Shown here piece by piece: positions 1 to 7,534 of a stretch of 64,000 nt of DNA (its first letter is position 1; the number at the start of each line of letters is the position of its first letter). Position numbers and translations under genes: made by a program. The stretch comes from Selenomonas sputigena ATCC 35185 (GTDB lineage Bacteria > Bacillota > Negativicutes > Selenomonadales > Selenomonadaceae), in the NCBI RefSeq assembly GCF_000208405.1, contig NC_015437.1, positions 496,001 through 560,000 on the forward strand. The letters are read 5' to 3'. The notes beneath the pieces are model-generated. The model saw nothing but the letters and a program-made list of their open reading frames with translations, searched no databases and had not been told where the DNA came from.

Positions 1-701
1 TCGTGGCGGTGAAGAAGCAGAACCTCGTATTTTTGCCGCCCGACGTGAGCTTCCGTGCAGCGGCGCTGACGGGAGCGGCGGCGGTGGCTCTGCATGCTTT
101 CCGCAAGACGGGCGTAGGCCCCGGCTCGACGCTCGTGGTCTTCGGACTCGGCTCGATCGGTCTGGCGCTGGCAAGCTGGGCGCGCGAGGCCGACGTCCGA
201 AACATCGTGCTCGTGGCGCGAACGATGGAAAAGGCGGCTTTCGCTCGCTCGCTGGGCTTTTTGCAGTCGGTCGACATCGAGGGCTCGGATGTCTACAACT
301 ACGTCATGCGCCTGACGGGCGGGCGCGGCGCCGATGCGTGCATCGAGGGGCTCGGCGAGGGTGGTGCACTGGAGACGGCGCTGCTGTCCGTGAAGCGCGG
401 CGGGCGCGTCGTCGTCATGGGAAGGCCGGAGAAGAGCCTTGAGATGACGGGTCTCATGTACGATCTCTTGCTGCAGAAGGAGGTCGAGCTGCACGGCGCA
501 TGGAAGAGCAGCCTCAACACGCGCCCTGCCGAATGGCTCGACGCGATGAACGCGATGCGCAGCCATGCAGTCGATGCTGAGGCGCTCGTGACGCATACCT
601 TTCCGTTTGAAAAATACGAGGAGGCGTTCGCCTTGCTGCACGACAAGCAGGAGATGTACTGCAAGGTGCTCTTCGTGAACGGGGAGGAAGCGCATGGCTA
701 A
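1..701 (+). CDS. Zinc-type medium-chain alcohol dehydrogenase, C-terminal part (runs off the left edge)
   Basis: The C-terminal ~230 residues of a medium-chain dehydrogenase/reductase. The cofactor half is visible: a Rossmann glycine motif GLGSIGLA near residue 50, an acidic/basic stretch after the second strand, and a typical GGRVVVMGRP strand. The C-terminal piece (FPFEKYEEAFALL) matches the end of threonine or polyol dehydrogenase-like members. The catalytic zinc-binding N-terminal half lies outside the window, so the substrate cannot be read. The GTG at position 3 is unlikely to be the true start. The stop overlaps the next gene by 8 bases, so the two are probably co-transcribed. Confidence 0.8.
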   Translation, partial: VAVKKQNLVFLPPDVSFRAAALTGAAAVALHAFRKTGVGPGSTLVVFGLGSIGLALASWAREADVRNIVLVARTMEKAAFARSLGFLQSVDIEGSDVYNYVMRLTGGRGADACIEGLGEGGALETALLSVKRGGRVVVMGRPEKSLEMTGLMYDLLLQKEVELHGAWKSSLNTRPAEWLDAMNAMRSHAVDAEALVTHTFPFEKYEEAFALLHDKQEMYCKVLFVNGEEAHG

Positions 702-2607
702 GCGCGGCAAGCGTCAGAAGAAGGGGCTGGGCGGCTCGGCGAAGAAGCCGCTCGCGGCGTTTGCAGGCGGCTCGCCTGCCGAGTTGCTCGGCGAGGCGAG
801 CCGCCTTTTTGCCGCCGCGCGGTACACGGATGTGCGTGCGCTGCTCACGGCTGCGTTTGCCTCTTGGACGGGGGCTTCTGCCGGCGAGGCGGCGGCTTTT
901 CATGATCTCGTGGAGCTTCGCTATGTGTTGGCGGCGTCTCTCGTGCAGCTTGGCGACTATGGGGCGGCGCGTGCGGAGATCGCACGTATCCGCGAGAGCG
1001 CTGCCGCGCACCCGGGCGCGGCGCTGCAGGAGATCTACATCGAGAAGGCCGAGGGCAGGACGCGCACGGAGCTTAAGCATCTCGCGGCGCTCATCTCGTA
1101 TTTGGAGGAGCGGCTTGCCGAGGAGCCGCCCGCGCCGCTTGCCGCCTACTATCGAAAGTTCCTCGCGGAAGGCTATAGCCTCAGGGGTTCTGCGCTGACG
1201 CTCGCGGGAAGCGCGGCAGAGGGCGTCCGTGCCTTTCTCGCCGCGAGCCGCATGGAGGCAGATGAAGCGCAGGCCGTGGCGGAATACAGCAACGCGCTCT
1301 TCGCGCTCAACTATGTCGCCGTGGAGGAGCGTGCGCCTTTTGCGGGGCTGGCCGAGGGCTTCGACGGCTTCTTTTCCGATGTGGAGCGCATGGCGCACAC
1401 GAGGGTGCGGCACGCGCATGCGCGGCTTCGCATCGGCTATATCTCGCCCGATCTCCGTCGTCACGCGGTCGCCTTCTTCCTGCTGCCGCTCCTCCGTGCT
1501 TTCGACCGCGAGCGCTTCGAGGTCTTCTGCTATGCGAACAATAGCGAGGACGCTGTGTCGCGCACGATGGCGCAGCAGCCGGGCGTTCACTGGACGAATA
1601 TCCTCGGGCTTTTGCCCGAGGAGGCGGCGCGGCTCGTCGCGGCGGACGAGATCGACATCCTTTGCGACCTCTCGGGGCACACGAAGGACAACTGCCTCGC
1701 CGTCCTCGCGCGAAAGCCCGCGCCCGTGCAGATTACAGGGCTAGGCTACATGGGATCGACGGGGCTTTCGGCGATCGACTATGTGCTTGGGGATCGGGTG
1801 CTCGATGCGGCGGAGGACGTGGCGGAAGATGCGAAAATGGCGGCAGAGCGCACGGCAGGAGGGAACTGCCGAGGCGCGGCGGAGGACGGCGCGTCGCAGG
1901 GCGCTCGGGAGAAGCGGAGCGAGCGTCCGCTCTCCCTGCCGCACAGCCACTTCTGCTACCTGCCGTTCGTCGTGATGCCGGATGTCGCGCCGCCGCCGTG
2001 CCTTTCGCGCGGGCATATCACCTTCGGCTGCTTCAACAACTACAGCAAGGTCACGGACGCGATGCTGCTCCTATGGCGGCAGATTTTGGCGGATGTGCCG
2101 GGCGCGCGGCTGCTCTTGAAGAGCCGGCTCTTTGGGAGCGAAGAGGGGCGCTCGATCGCCGTCGAGCGCTTCGGGCGGCTCGGTCTCGATGCGTCGCGCA
2201 TCGAGCTGCGCGGCTTTTCCTCGGATTACCTCGCCGAGTATGCCGACATGGACATCGCGCTTGATACCGCCCCCTATACGGGCGGGCTGACGACGTGCGA
2301 GGCGCTCTATATGGGCGTACCCGTCGTGACACTCAAGGGCGGGACGCACGGCGCGAGGTTCGGCGCGAGCTTGCTGCAGAATGCAGGCCTTCCCGAGCTG
2401 ATCGCCGAGGATGCAGCGCAGTACGTGGAAATCGCAAAGCTCCTTGCCGGCTCGCCCGAAACGCTCCAAATGCTCCGAGAAAAAGAGCGCGACATGCTCC
2501 TCGCCTCACCGCTGATGAACTTTCGCCAATATGTGCAGGAAGTCGAGGCGGCGTATGAGGAAGTATGGCGTCGGTGGATGGGAGGAGATATGCGGGACGG
2601 GCAGTAA
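694..2607 (+). CDS. SPINDLY/OGT-type glycosyltransferase (GT41 family) with TPR-like N-terminus
   Basis: 637 residues. The N-terminal ~220 residues are Ala-rich helical repeats resembling TPRs. The C-terminal catalytic region shows GT41 hallmarks: RIGYISPDLRRHAVAFF near 245, LCDLSGHTKDN near 325, PAPVQITGLGYMGSTG near 345, and the second-lobe segments ITFGCFNNYSKVTD and DTAPYTGGLTTCEALYMGVPVVTL. Bacterial relatives transfer sugars from nucleotide-sugar donors to Ser/Thr of proteins; the acceptor here is unknown (flagellin or surface proteins are guesses). A charged low-complexity insert of about 45 residues lies near residues 370-415, between the two lobes. Start ATG 694 overlaps the upstream dehydrogenase by 8 bases. 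Confidence 0.85.
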   Translation: MAKRGKRQKKGLGGSAKKPLAAFAGGSPAELLGEASRLFAAARYTDVRALLTAAFASWTGASAGEAAAFHDLVELRYVLAASLVQLGDYGAARAEIARIRESAAAHPGAALQEIYIEKAEGRTRTELKHLAALISYLEERLAEEPPAPLAAYYRKFLAEGYSLRGSALTLAGSAAEGVRAFLAASRMEADEAQAVAEYSNALFALNYVAVEERAPFAGLAEGFDGFFSDVERMAHTRVRHAHARLRIGYISPDLRRHAVAFFLLPLLRAFDRERFEVFCYANNSEDAVSRTMAQQPGVHWTNILGLLPEEAARLVAADEIDILCDLSGHTKDNCLAVLARKPAPVQITGLGYMGSTGLSAIDYVLGDRVLDAAEDVAEDAKMAAERTAGGNCRGAAEDGASQGAREKRSERPLSLPHSHFCYLPFVVMPDVAPPPCLSRGHITFGCFNNYSKVTDAMLLLWRQILADVPGARLLLKSRLFGSEEGRSIAVERFGRLGLDASRIELRGFSSDYLAEYADMDIALDTAPYTGGLTTCEALYMGVPVVTLKGGTHGARFGASLLQNAGLPELIAEDAAQYVEIAKLLAGSPETLQMLREKERDMLLASPLMNFRQYVQEVEAAYEEVWRRWMGGDMRDGQ

Positions 2608-2650
2608 AAAATTTTGTATGCTGTCGAAAAATATGTTCGAAGGTGGTATA

Positions 2651-2827
2651 ATGACCTTAGAGATACGGGGTTATGGGATAGCGGTCTTTCCAAAAGAGAA
2701 GCTCACGCAGTATGCTTTGAATCCGGCGAAAGACAAGCATAAAGCGGAGGCGTTCTATTCCACCCTCGGGTATCAGATACAAGATGCAGAGGTCGTTCGA
2801 TTGATTTCGATTTATGTGACGAGGTGA
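2651..2827 (+). CDS. Small DUF6883-like ORF, probably internally deleted
   Basis: 58 residues. The segment FPKEKLTQYALNPAKDKHKAEAFYSTLGY resembles the beginning of DUF6883-like proteins, and the last residues (RLISIYV) resemble their end, but the roughly 50 residues normally between them are missing. A GAAGGTGG Shine-Dalgarno lies 5 bases before ATG 2651. A TATAAT overlaps the start codon, so a promoter here might mainly serve the next ORF. The family assignment is from memory of the motif and is tentative. No function can be stated. Confidence 0.45.
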   Translation: MTLEIRGYGIAVFPKEKLTQYALNPAKDKHKAEAFYSTLGYQIQDAEVVRLISIYVTR

Positions 2828-2831
2828 TATT

Positions 2832-3011
2832 ATGGAAATCAAATTGTATGACAGAGTACGTCTCAAGAGCGGTGAGACAGCCAGCATTGTGGAGATTTAT
2901 GAAGCTGGCGTTGCCTATGAAGCCGATATAGACCGTTCGGATGGCAGAATCGAGACCGATACGATACAGCATGAGGATATTGCAGCTATGATTTCAGAAA
3001 GTGCAGCATAA
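2832..3011 (+). CDS. Small DUF4926-like protein
   Basis: 59 residues beginning MEIKLYDRVRLKSGETASIVEIYEAG when read in short pieces: a small beta-barrel-like fold with a V-x-L-K-x-G-x-x-x-x-I-V-E pattern typical of DUF4926 proteins. Proteins of this type often follow DUF6883 ORFs, and here the start lies 4 bases after the previous stop, with a GAGGTG ribosome-binding site inside the end of the upstream ORF. The role is unknown; association with polymorphic toxin or immunity modules is an inference from neighbourhoods elsewhere. It ends about 40 bases before a terminator. Confidence 0.5.
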   Translation: MEIKLYDRVRLKSGETASIVEIYEAGVAYEADIDRSDGRIETDTIQHEDIAAMISESAA

Positions 3012-3051
3012 AGGAAGCACAAAAATATGACATTCGACTCCTCGAATATTT

Positions 3052-3080
3052 AAGCCGCCGCAAGGCGGTTTTCCTTTTTC
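3052..3080 (+). terminator. Rho-independent terminator
   Basis: A CCGCC stem (3055-3059), GCAA tetraloop and GGCGG (3064-3068), flanked by AA and a T-rich tail. It closes the DUF-like pair and separates it from metA. Confidence 0.7.
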
Positions 3081-3095
3081 CTGCACCCTTCTCAT

Positions 3096-3125
3096 TTGAC
3101 ACCTTTCCCTGTTCTATGCTAAACT
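3096..3125 (+). promoter_or_regulatory. Sigma-70-type promoter of metA
   Basis: TTGACA at 3096-3101, an 18-base spacer and TAAACT at 3120-3125. It lies about 50 bases before the metA start, directly after the upstream terminator. I saw no SAM riboswitch or T-box pattern in this short leader. Confidence 0.55.
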
Positions 3126-3175
3126 GAATCACGATTGAGGCGGCTCGGCCGCTCTGGGGAAAGCGAGGCGGTTTC

Positions 3176-4111
3176 GTGCCGATCAAAATACCGAACAGTT
3201 TGCCGGCGGCGCAGGTTCTGGAGAGCGAGAATATCTTTTTCATGGATGCGGAGCGTGCCTACAGCCAGGATATCCGCCCGCTTAGGCTTCTGATCCTGAA
3301 CCTCATGCCGAACAAGTCGGTGACGGAGACGCAGCTTCTGCGCCTTTTGGGCAATACGCCGCTGCAGGTCGAGGTCGACTTCATCTATACGGAGTCGTAT
3401 GTGCCGCAGCATACGTCGCAGGACTATCTTGCGGAGTTCTACGGCACGTTCGCCGAGGTGCGCCACAAAAAGTATGACGGCTTCATCATCACGGGCGCAC
3501 CCGTCGAGCAGATGGCCTTCGAGGAGGTCGCCTACTGGGAAGAGGTCGCCGAGATCATGGAGTGGAGCAAGAAGCACTGCTATTCGTCGTTCCATATCTG
3601 CTGGGGCGCACAGGCGGGGCTATACTACCACTACGGCATCGACAAGCAGGCTACGGGGCAGAAGGTCTTCGGCGTCTACAAGCATCACCTTTGCGTCGAG
3701 CACGAGCGACTTTTTCGCGGTTTCGACGATGAGTTCTATGTGCCGCATTCACGCCATACGGAGATAAAGAAGGCGGACATCGAGCGCATGCCCGAGCTGA
3801 CGATCCTCGCGGAGTCAGAGAGCCGCGCGGGCGTCTATGCGATTGCCAATATCGAAAAGAGGCAGTTCTTCATCACGGGTCATGCCGAGTACGATCCGCT
3901 TTCCTTGAAGCAGGAGTACGACCGCGATGTGGCGGCGGGGCTTCCGATTGAGATCCCGCAGAATTACTACCCGGCGGACGATCCGACGCAAACGCCTGTC
4001 GTGCGCTGGCGCTCGGTGGCGAACCTCTTGTTCGCGAACTGGCTCAACTATTATGTGTATCAGGAGACGCCGTATGAGCTTGACGGGCTTTACCGTGCGG
4101 CGGACGATTGA
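3176..4111 (+). CDS. metA: Homoserine O-acetyltransferase, MetA family
   Basis: 311 residues, full length for the family. It activates the homoserine hydroxyl in the first committed step of methionine synthesis. Catalytic Cys142 lies in HICWGAQAG, and the partner His/Glu pair is in ITGHAEYD near 236-238. The acyl-CoA-selecting position in TGAPVEQM counts as Glu111, the residue reported to make MetA proteins use acetyl-CoA; succinyl-CoA enzymes have Gly there. An acetyl product is therefore the better prediction although automated naming would say succinyltransferase. GTG 3176 is chosen because the following MPIKIP matches the usual MetA N-terminus. Own promoter upstream. Confidence 0.92.
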   Translation: MPIKIPNSLPAAQVLESENIFFMDAERAYSQDIRPLRLLILNLMPNKSVTETQLLRLLGNTPLQVEVDFIYTESYVPQHTSQDYLAEFYGTFAEVRHKKYDGFIITGAPVEQMAFEEVAYWEEVAEIMEWSKKHCYSSFHICWGAQAGLYYHYGIDKQATGQKVFGVYKHHLCVEHERLFRGFDDEFYVPHSRHTEIKKADIERMPELTILAESESRAGVYAIANIEKRQFFITGHAEYDPLSLKQEYDRDVAAGLPIEIPQNYYPADDPTQTPVVRWRSVANLLFANWLNYYVYQETPYELDGLYRAADD

Positions 4112-4153
4112 GATTTTTCGAATGGCTGGAAGAAAAGGAGTGAAAGAAAAAAG

Positions 4154-4816
4154 ATGAAGATGAAACGATGGCTGGCGGCCGCCCTTCCGCTCATTTTTCT
4201 TGCGGCGACGGCAGATGCGGCGCCTCATGTGCCGCCGAATATCTACGAATGGGTGCAGTCCTCGGCGCGTGCCAATTACTTCTTCAACAAGAACGTCATG
4301 CACTATGAGCTTCTTGCGGGCGGCGTGCTGAACCCGCGCGTGCTCATCGTGCCGACCTTGCAGACGTACGATGATGTGGCGATTGCCGACGTCGTCGCCA
4401 AGAGGCGCTGGCGCGGCGAATCGCTCGCGGGCTACGATGACCTTGTGGGCGAGGCGGAATATCTGCGCATCGATCTTGCGGCGGGGACTTCGACCTTGGA
4501 GCGTGCCGATGATCTCGACAGCACATGGTCGTCCATCACGACGACGTTCCCGAAGAATGTGACGGTCATCAAGGATCTGCCCGAGAAGAGCTTGGAGCGC
4601 AAGTTCCTTGAAGCGGTGCTCGCCTACGAGCGCGGGCATCGCATGGAGATTGCCGCACAGACGAAGAAGACGCTGACGACGGATGATCTGAAGCGGATGG
4701 AAGAGCATGAGCGTGAAGATCTGACGGCATCCTTGCTGGGAGGTTCCGCTCAGGCATCTGAAGAAAAGGCGCAAAAGGATCATGGGGCAAAGGCTGATCG
4801 AAAAGGCGGAGAATGA
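4154..4816 (+). CDS. Secreted protein of unknown function
   Basis: 220 residues with a clear signal peptide: MKMKRW, a hydrophobic core, then a likely cleavage after ATADA near residue 22. The mature part starts APHVPPNIYEWVQSS and contains no domain I recognise. Its C-terminal 35 residues are charged and low-complexity (EEKAQKDHGAKADRKGG). The end overlaps the start of hydE by 35 bases if hydE begins at 4782. It is probably exported to the periplasm. It lies in the run from metA to hydG, but nothing in the sequence links it functionally to those neighbours. Confidence 0.7.
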   Translation: MKMKRWLAAALPLIFLAATADAAPHVPPNIYEWVQSSARANYFFNKNVMHYELLAGGVLNPRVLIVPTLQTYDDVAIADVVAKRRWRGESLAGYDDLVGEAEYLRIDLAAGTSTLERADDLDSTWSSITTTFPKNVTVIKDLPEKSLERKFLEAVLAYERGHRMEIAAQTKKTLTTDDLKRMEEHEREDLTASLLGGSAQASEEKAQKDHGAKADRKGGE

Positions 4817-5822
4817 GCATAGCTTGTGCGAGGAGGAGCTCGCCGAGCTTTTGACATCTTCCGCTGCAGAAGAGCCTCTCGCCGCTGCCGCCGACCGCGT
4901 GCGGCGAAAGTATGTGGGCGACGGCGTGCATCTTCGAGGACTCATCGAGTTCACGAATATCTGCCGGCGCAGCTGCTTTTACTGCGGTCTGCGGCGTGAA
5001 AATGAAAGGGCGGAGCGCTATCGCCTGCGCTCGCAGGAGATCGTGCGCCTGGCGCAAAATGCACGCGGTTACGGCTATCGGACGGTCGTGCTGCAGGGGG
5101 GCGAGGACGGCTATTGGCATGTCGAGCGGCTCGCCCCGATCCTGCGCGAAATACGGGCTTTGGGGCTTGTCATCACGCTTTCCATCGGCGAGCGCACAGA
5201 AGAGGAGTATCGTGCGCTCAAGGAAGCGGGGGCAAGCCGTTTTTTGCTTCGTATTGAGACGACGGATCGCGAACTCTACGAAAGACTCGACCCGGGCATG
5301 AGCTGGGAGGCGCGCCGCGCATGTCTCGCGTCCCTGCGCGCGCTCGGCTACGAGGTCGGCACGGGGTCGCTCGTGGGGCTGCCCGGGCAGTCGGTCGAGT
5401 CTCTGGCTCGCGATATTCTCTTTTTTCAGGAGATTGATGCGGACATGGTGGGCATCGGCCCCTTCATCCCGAACGGCGATACGCCGCTCGGCGAGGCGGC
5501 GGCGGGTGACATTCACTTGACGCGGCGCATGGTTTCGCTCTTGCGGCTGCTCCTGCCCGAGGCGAATATTCCGGCGACGACGGCGATGGAGACCTTGGAG
5601 CGCGGTGCGCGTTCGCTCATCCTGCGCTCGGGCGCGAACGTCATCATGCCGAATGTGACGGAGGGCGACTTTCGCCGCAAGTACGCGCTCTATCCGGGCA
5701 AGGCGTGCGTCAAGGATACGCCCGAGCATTGCCGCGCGTGCCTGGGCGCACAGCTTTCGGCCATCGGCCGTTTCGTCGCCGAGGACGCGGGTTTTCGGCG
5801 CAGGAGAAGTATAGATTTGTGA
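4782..5822 (+). CDS. hydE: [FeFe]-hydrogenase H-cluster radical SAM maturase HydE
   Basis: 346 residues. HydE is a radical SAM enzyme that works with HydG and HydF to build the diiron subcluster of [FeFe]-hydrogenase. The CX3CX2C cluster motif is NICRRSCFYCG (Cys61, Cys65, Cys68), followed by a GGEDG glycine motif near 108 and the HydE-type segment GIGPFIPNGDTPLG. The ATG at 4782 has only a weak, closely spaced ribosome-binding site and overlaps the upstream gene by 35 bases; TTG 4824, with GGAG upstream, is an alternative start. ilvB follows after 10 bases. HydG is encoded 6 kb downstream; HydF and the hydrogenase are not in the window. Confidence 0.9.
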   Translation: MGQRLIEKAENEHSLCEEELAELLTSSAAEEPLAAAADRVRRKYVGDGVHLRGLIEFTNICRRSCFYCGLRRENERAERYRLRSQEIVRLAQNARGYGYRTVVLQGGEDGYWHVERLAPILREIRALGLVITLSIGERTEEEYRALKEAGASRFLLRIETTDRELYERLDPGMSWEARRACLASLRALGYEVGTGSLVGLPGQSVESLARDILFFQEIDADMVGIGPFIPNGDTPLGEAAAGDIHLTRRMVSLLRLLLPEANIPATTAMETLERGARSLILRSGANVIMPNVTEGDFRRKYALYPGKACVKDTPEHCRACLGAQLSAIGRFVAEDAGFRRRRSIDL

Positions 5823-5832
5823 GGTGTTTGCT

Positions 5833-7521
5833 TTGAAGATGAATGGGGCGCAGGCGGTTTTGGAAAGCCTGCGCAAGGAGGGCGTGCGCGTTGTTTTCGG
5901 CTATCCGGGCGGCGCTGTGCTCGACCTCTACGATGCGATTTACACGGAGAAGTTTCCCCATATCCTCGTGCGCCACGAGCAGGGAGCGGCTCATGCGGCG
6001 GACGGCTATGCGCGTGCGACGGGCGAGGTCGGCGTGTGCCTGGCGACGTCCGGCCCCGGCGGCACGAACCTCGTGACGGGCATCGCGACGGCGTACATGG
6101 ATTCTGTCCCGCTCGTCTGCATTACGGGGCAGGTCGGCAATCCCTACATCGGCAAGGATTCCTTCCAGGAGGCGGACATCTGCGGCATCACGACGCCGAT
6201 CACGAAGCACAACTACCTCGTGAAGGCGGCGAAGGATTTGCCGCAGGTCTTGAAGGAAGCGTTCTTCATCGCGCGCACGGGGCGTCCGGGGCCGGTCACG
6301 GTCGACATCGCCAAGGACGTCTTCACGCAGGAGCTGGATTATGTCTATCCCGAGAAGGTGCACTTGAAGGGCTATACGGCAGATTTCACGGGCGAGGCGG
6401 CAGAGGTCGAGGCGGCGGCGGCGGCAATCGCCGAGGCGAAGCGGCCGCTCCTCATCCTCGGCGGCGGCGTGACGCTCTCGGATACGGCAAAGACTGTGCG
6501 CGAGATTCTCGATCTCACGGGGATTCCCTCGGTGACGACGCTCATGGGCATCGGCTGCGTGCCGGCCGCACGCGAGAACTTCCTCGGCATGGCGGGCATG
6601 CACGGCACATACGCGGCGAACATGGCGATCCAGGAGTGCGATTTGCTCATCGCCGTCGGCATGCGTTTCGACGACCGCGTGACGAGCAAAATTCAGGGCT
6701 TCGCGCCGCGCGCGAAGATCGTGCACTTCGAGGTCGATCCCGTCGAGGTGAACAAGAACGTCGTCGCTGACTGCCGCGTGCTCGGCGACCTGCGCTGGTC
6801 GCTGCCGCTCCTCAAGGAAAAGCTGGCCGCGCTCGGCGATCTGCGCGCACGCTTTTCCGGGTGGAGCCGCTACACGGTCGAGATGAACAATGAGCAGCCG
6901 CTTTCCTACAAGAAGAAGGAAGGATGCGTCATGCCGCAGCAGCTCATCGAGACGGTCAGCGAGCTTGCCGCTGACGATGCGATCATCGTGACCGACGTCG
7001 GCCAGCATCAGATGTGGGCGGCGCAGTACTACGATGCGAAGGAGCCGCGCCGCTTCCTGACGTCGGGCGGTCTCGGCACGATGGGCTACGGCCTGCCCGC
7101 CGCCATCGGCGCGAAGGTCGCGCGGCCCGGCCAGCAGGTCATCCTCTTCACGGGCGACGGAAGCATCATGATGAACTGTCAGGAGATGGCGACAGCGGCG
7201 GCGAACGGCGTTGCCGTGAAGATCATCGTCGTGCACAACCGCGTGCTCGGCATGGTCACGCAGTGGCAGCGCATGTTCTACGACAAGCATTATTCCCAGA
7301 CGCTCCTGCCGGGCAGCACGGACTTCGTGAAGCTCGCCGAGGCGATGGGCGTGGGGGCTTGCCGCCTCCAAGATCCGGCAAGTCTCAAGGCGGATCTGGC
7401 AGCGGCCTTGACAAGCGAGGAGCCGATGCTCATCGACGTCATCGTGCCGGGCAACGTCGACGTCCTGCCGATGGTGCCGGGCGGCAAGAGTCTCGACGAA
7501 ATGGTCTTGGAGAGCGAGTAA
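5833..7521 (+). CDS. ilvB: Acetolactate synthase, large catalytic subunit
   Basis: About 562 residues. This ThDP- and FAD-dependent enzyme condenses pyruvate with pyruvate or 2-ketobutyrate in valine, leucine and isoleucine synthesis. Visible features are FGYPGGAVLDLYDAI with the catalytic Glu in VRHEQGAAHAADGYARATG near 50, the central FAD-linked domain (ILGGGV, MGIG, GMHGTYAAN), and the ThDP motif GDGSIMMNCQEMATA near 435. TTG 5833 is preferred because GAGG lies 8 bases upstream; ATG 5839 is also possible. The regulatory subunit gene ilvN is not adjacent but lies after an intervening 2.5-kb gene. Confidence 0.93.
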   Translation: MKMNGAQAVLESLRKEGVRVVFGYPGGAVLDLYDAIYTEKFPHILVRHEQGAAHAADGYARATGEVGVCLATSGPGGTNLVTGIATAYMDSVPLVCITGQVGNPYIGKDSFQEADICGITTPITKHNYLVKAAKDLPQVLKEAFFIARTGRPGPVTVDIAKDVFTQELDYVYPEKVHLKGYTADFTGEAAEVEAAAAAIAEAKRPLLILGGGVTLSDTAKTVREILDLTGIPSVTTLMGIGCVPAARENFLGMAGMHGTYAANMAIQECDLLIAVGMRFDDRVTSKIQGFAPRAKIVHFEVDPVEVNKNVVADCRVLGDLRWSLPLLKEKLAALGDLRARFSGWSRYTVEMNNEQPLSYKKKEGCVMPQQLIETVSELAADDAIIVTDVGQHQMWAAQYYDAKEPRRFLTSGGLGTMGYGLPAAIGAKVARPGQQVILFTGDGSIMMNCQEMATAAANGVAVKIIVVHNRVLGMVTQWQRMFYDKHYSQTLLPGSTDFVKLAEAMGVGACRLQDPASLKADLAAALTSEEPMLIDVIVPGNVDVLPMVPGGKSLDEMVLESE

Positions 7522-7534
7522 GGGAGACAGTGGG

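Noticed and set aside
3102-3175. Possible SAM riboswitch or T-box before metA
   Set aside because: The leader after the promoter is only about 50 bases and shows none of the conserved blocks.
5823-5832. Leader attenuator or T-box before ilvB
   Set aside because: hydE ends about 10 bases before the ilvB start; there is no room for a leader RNA.
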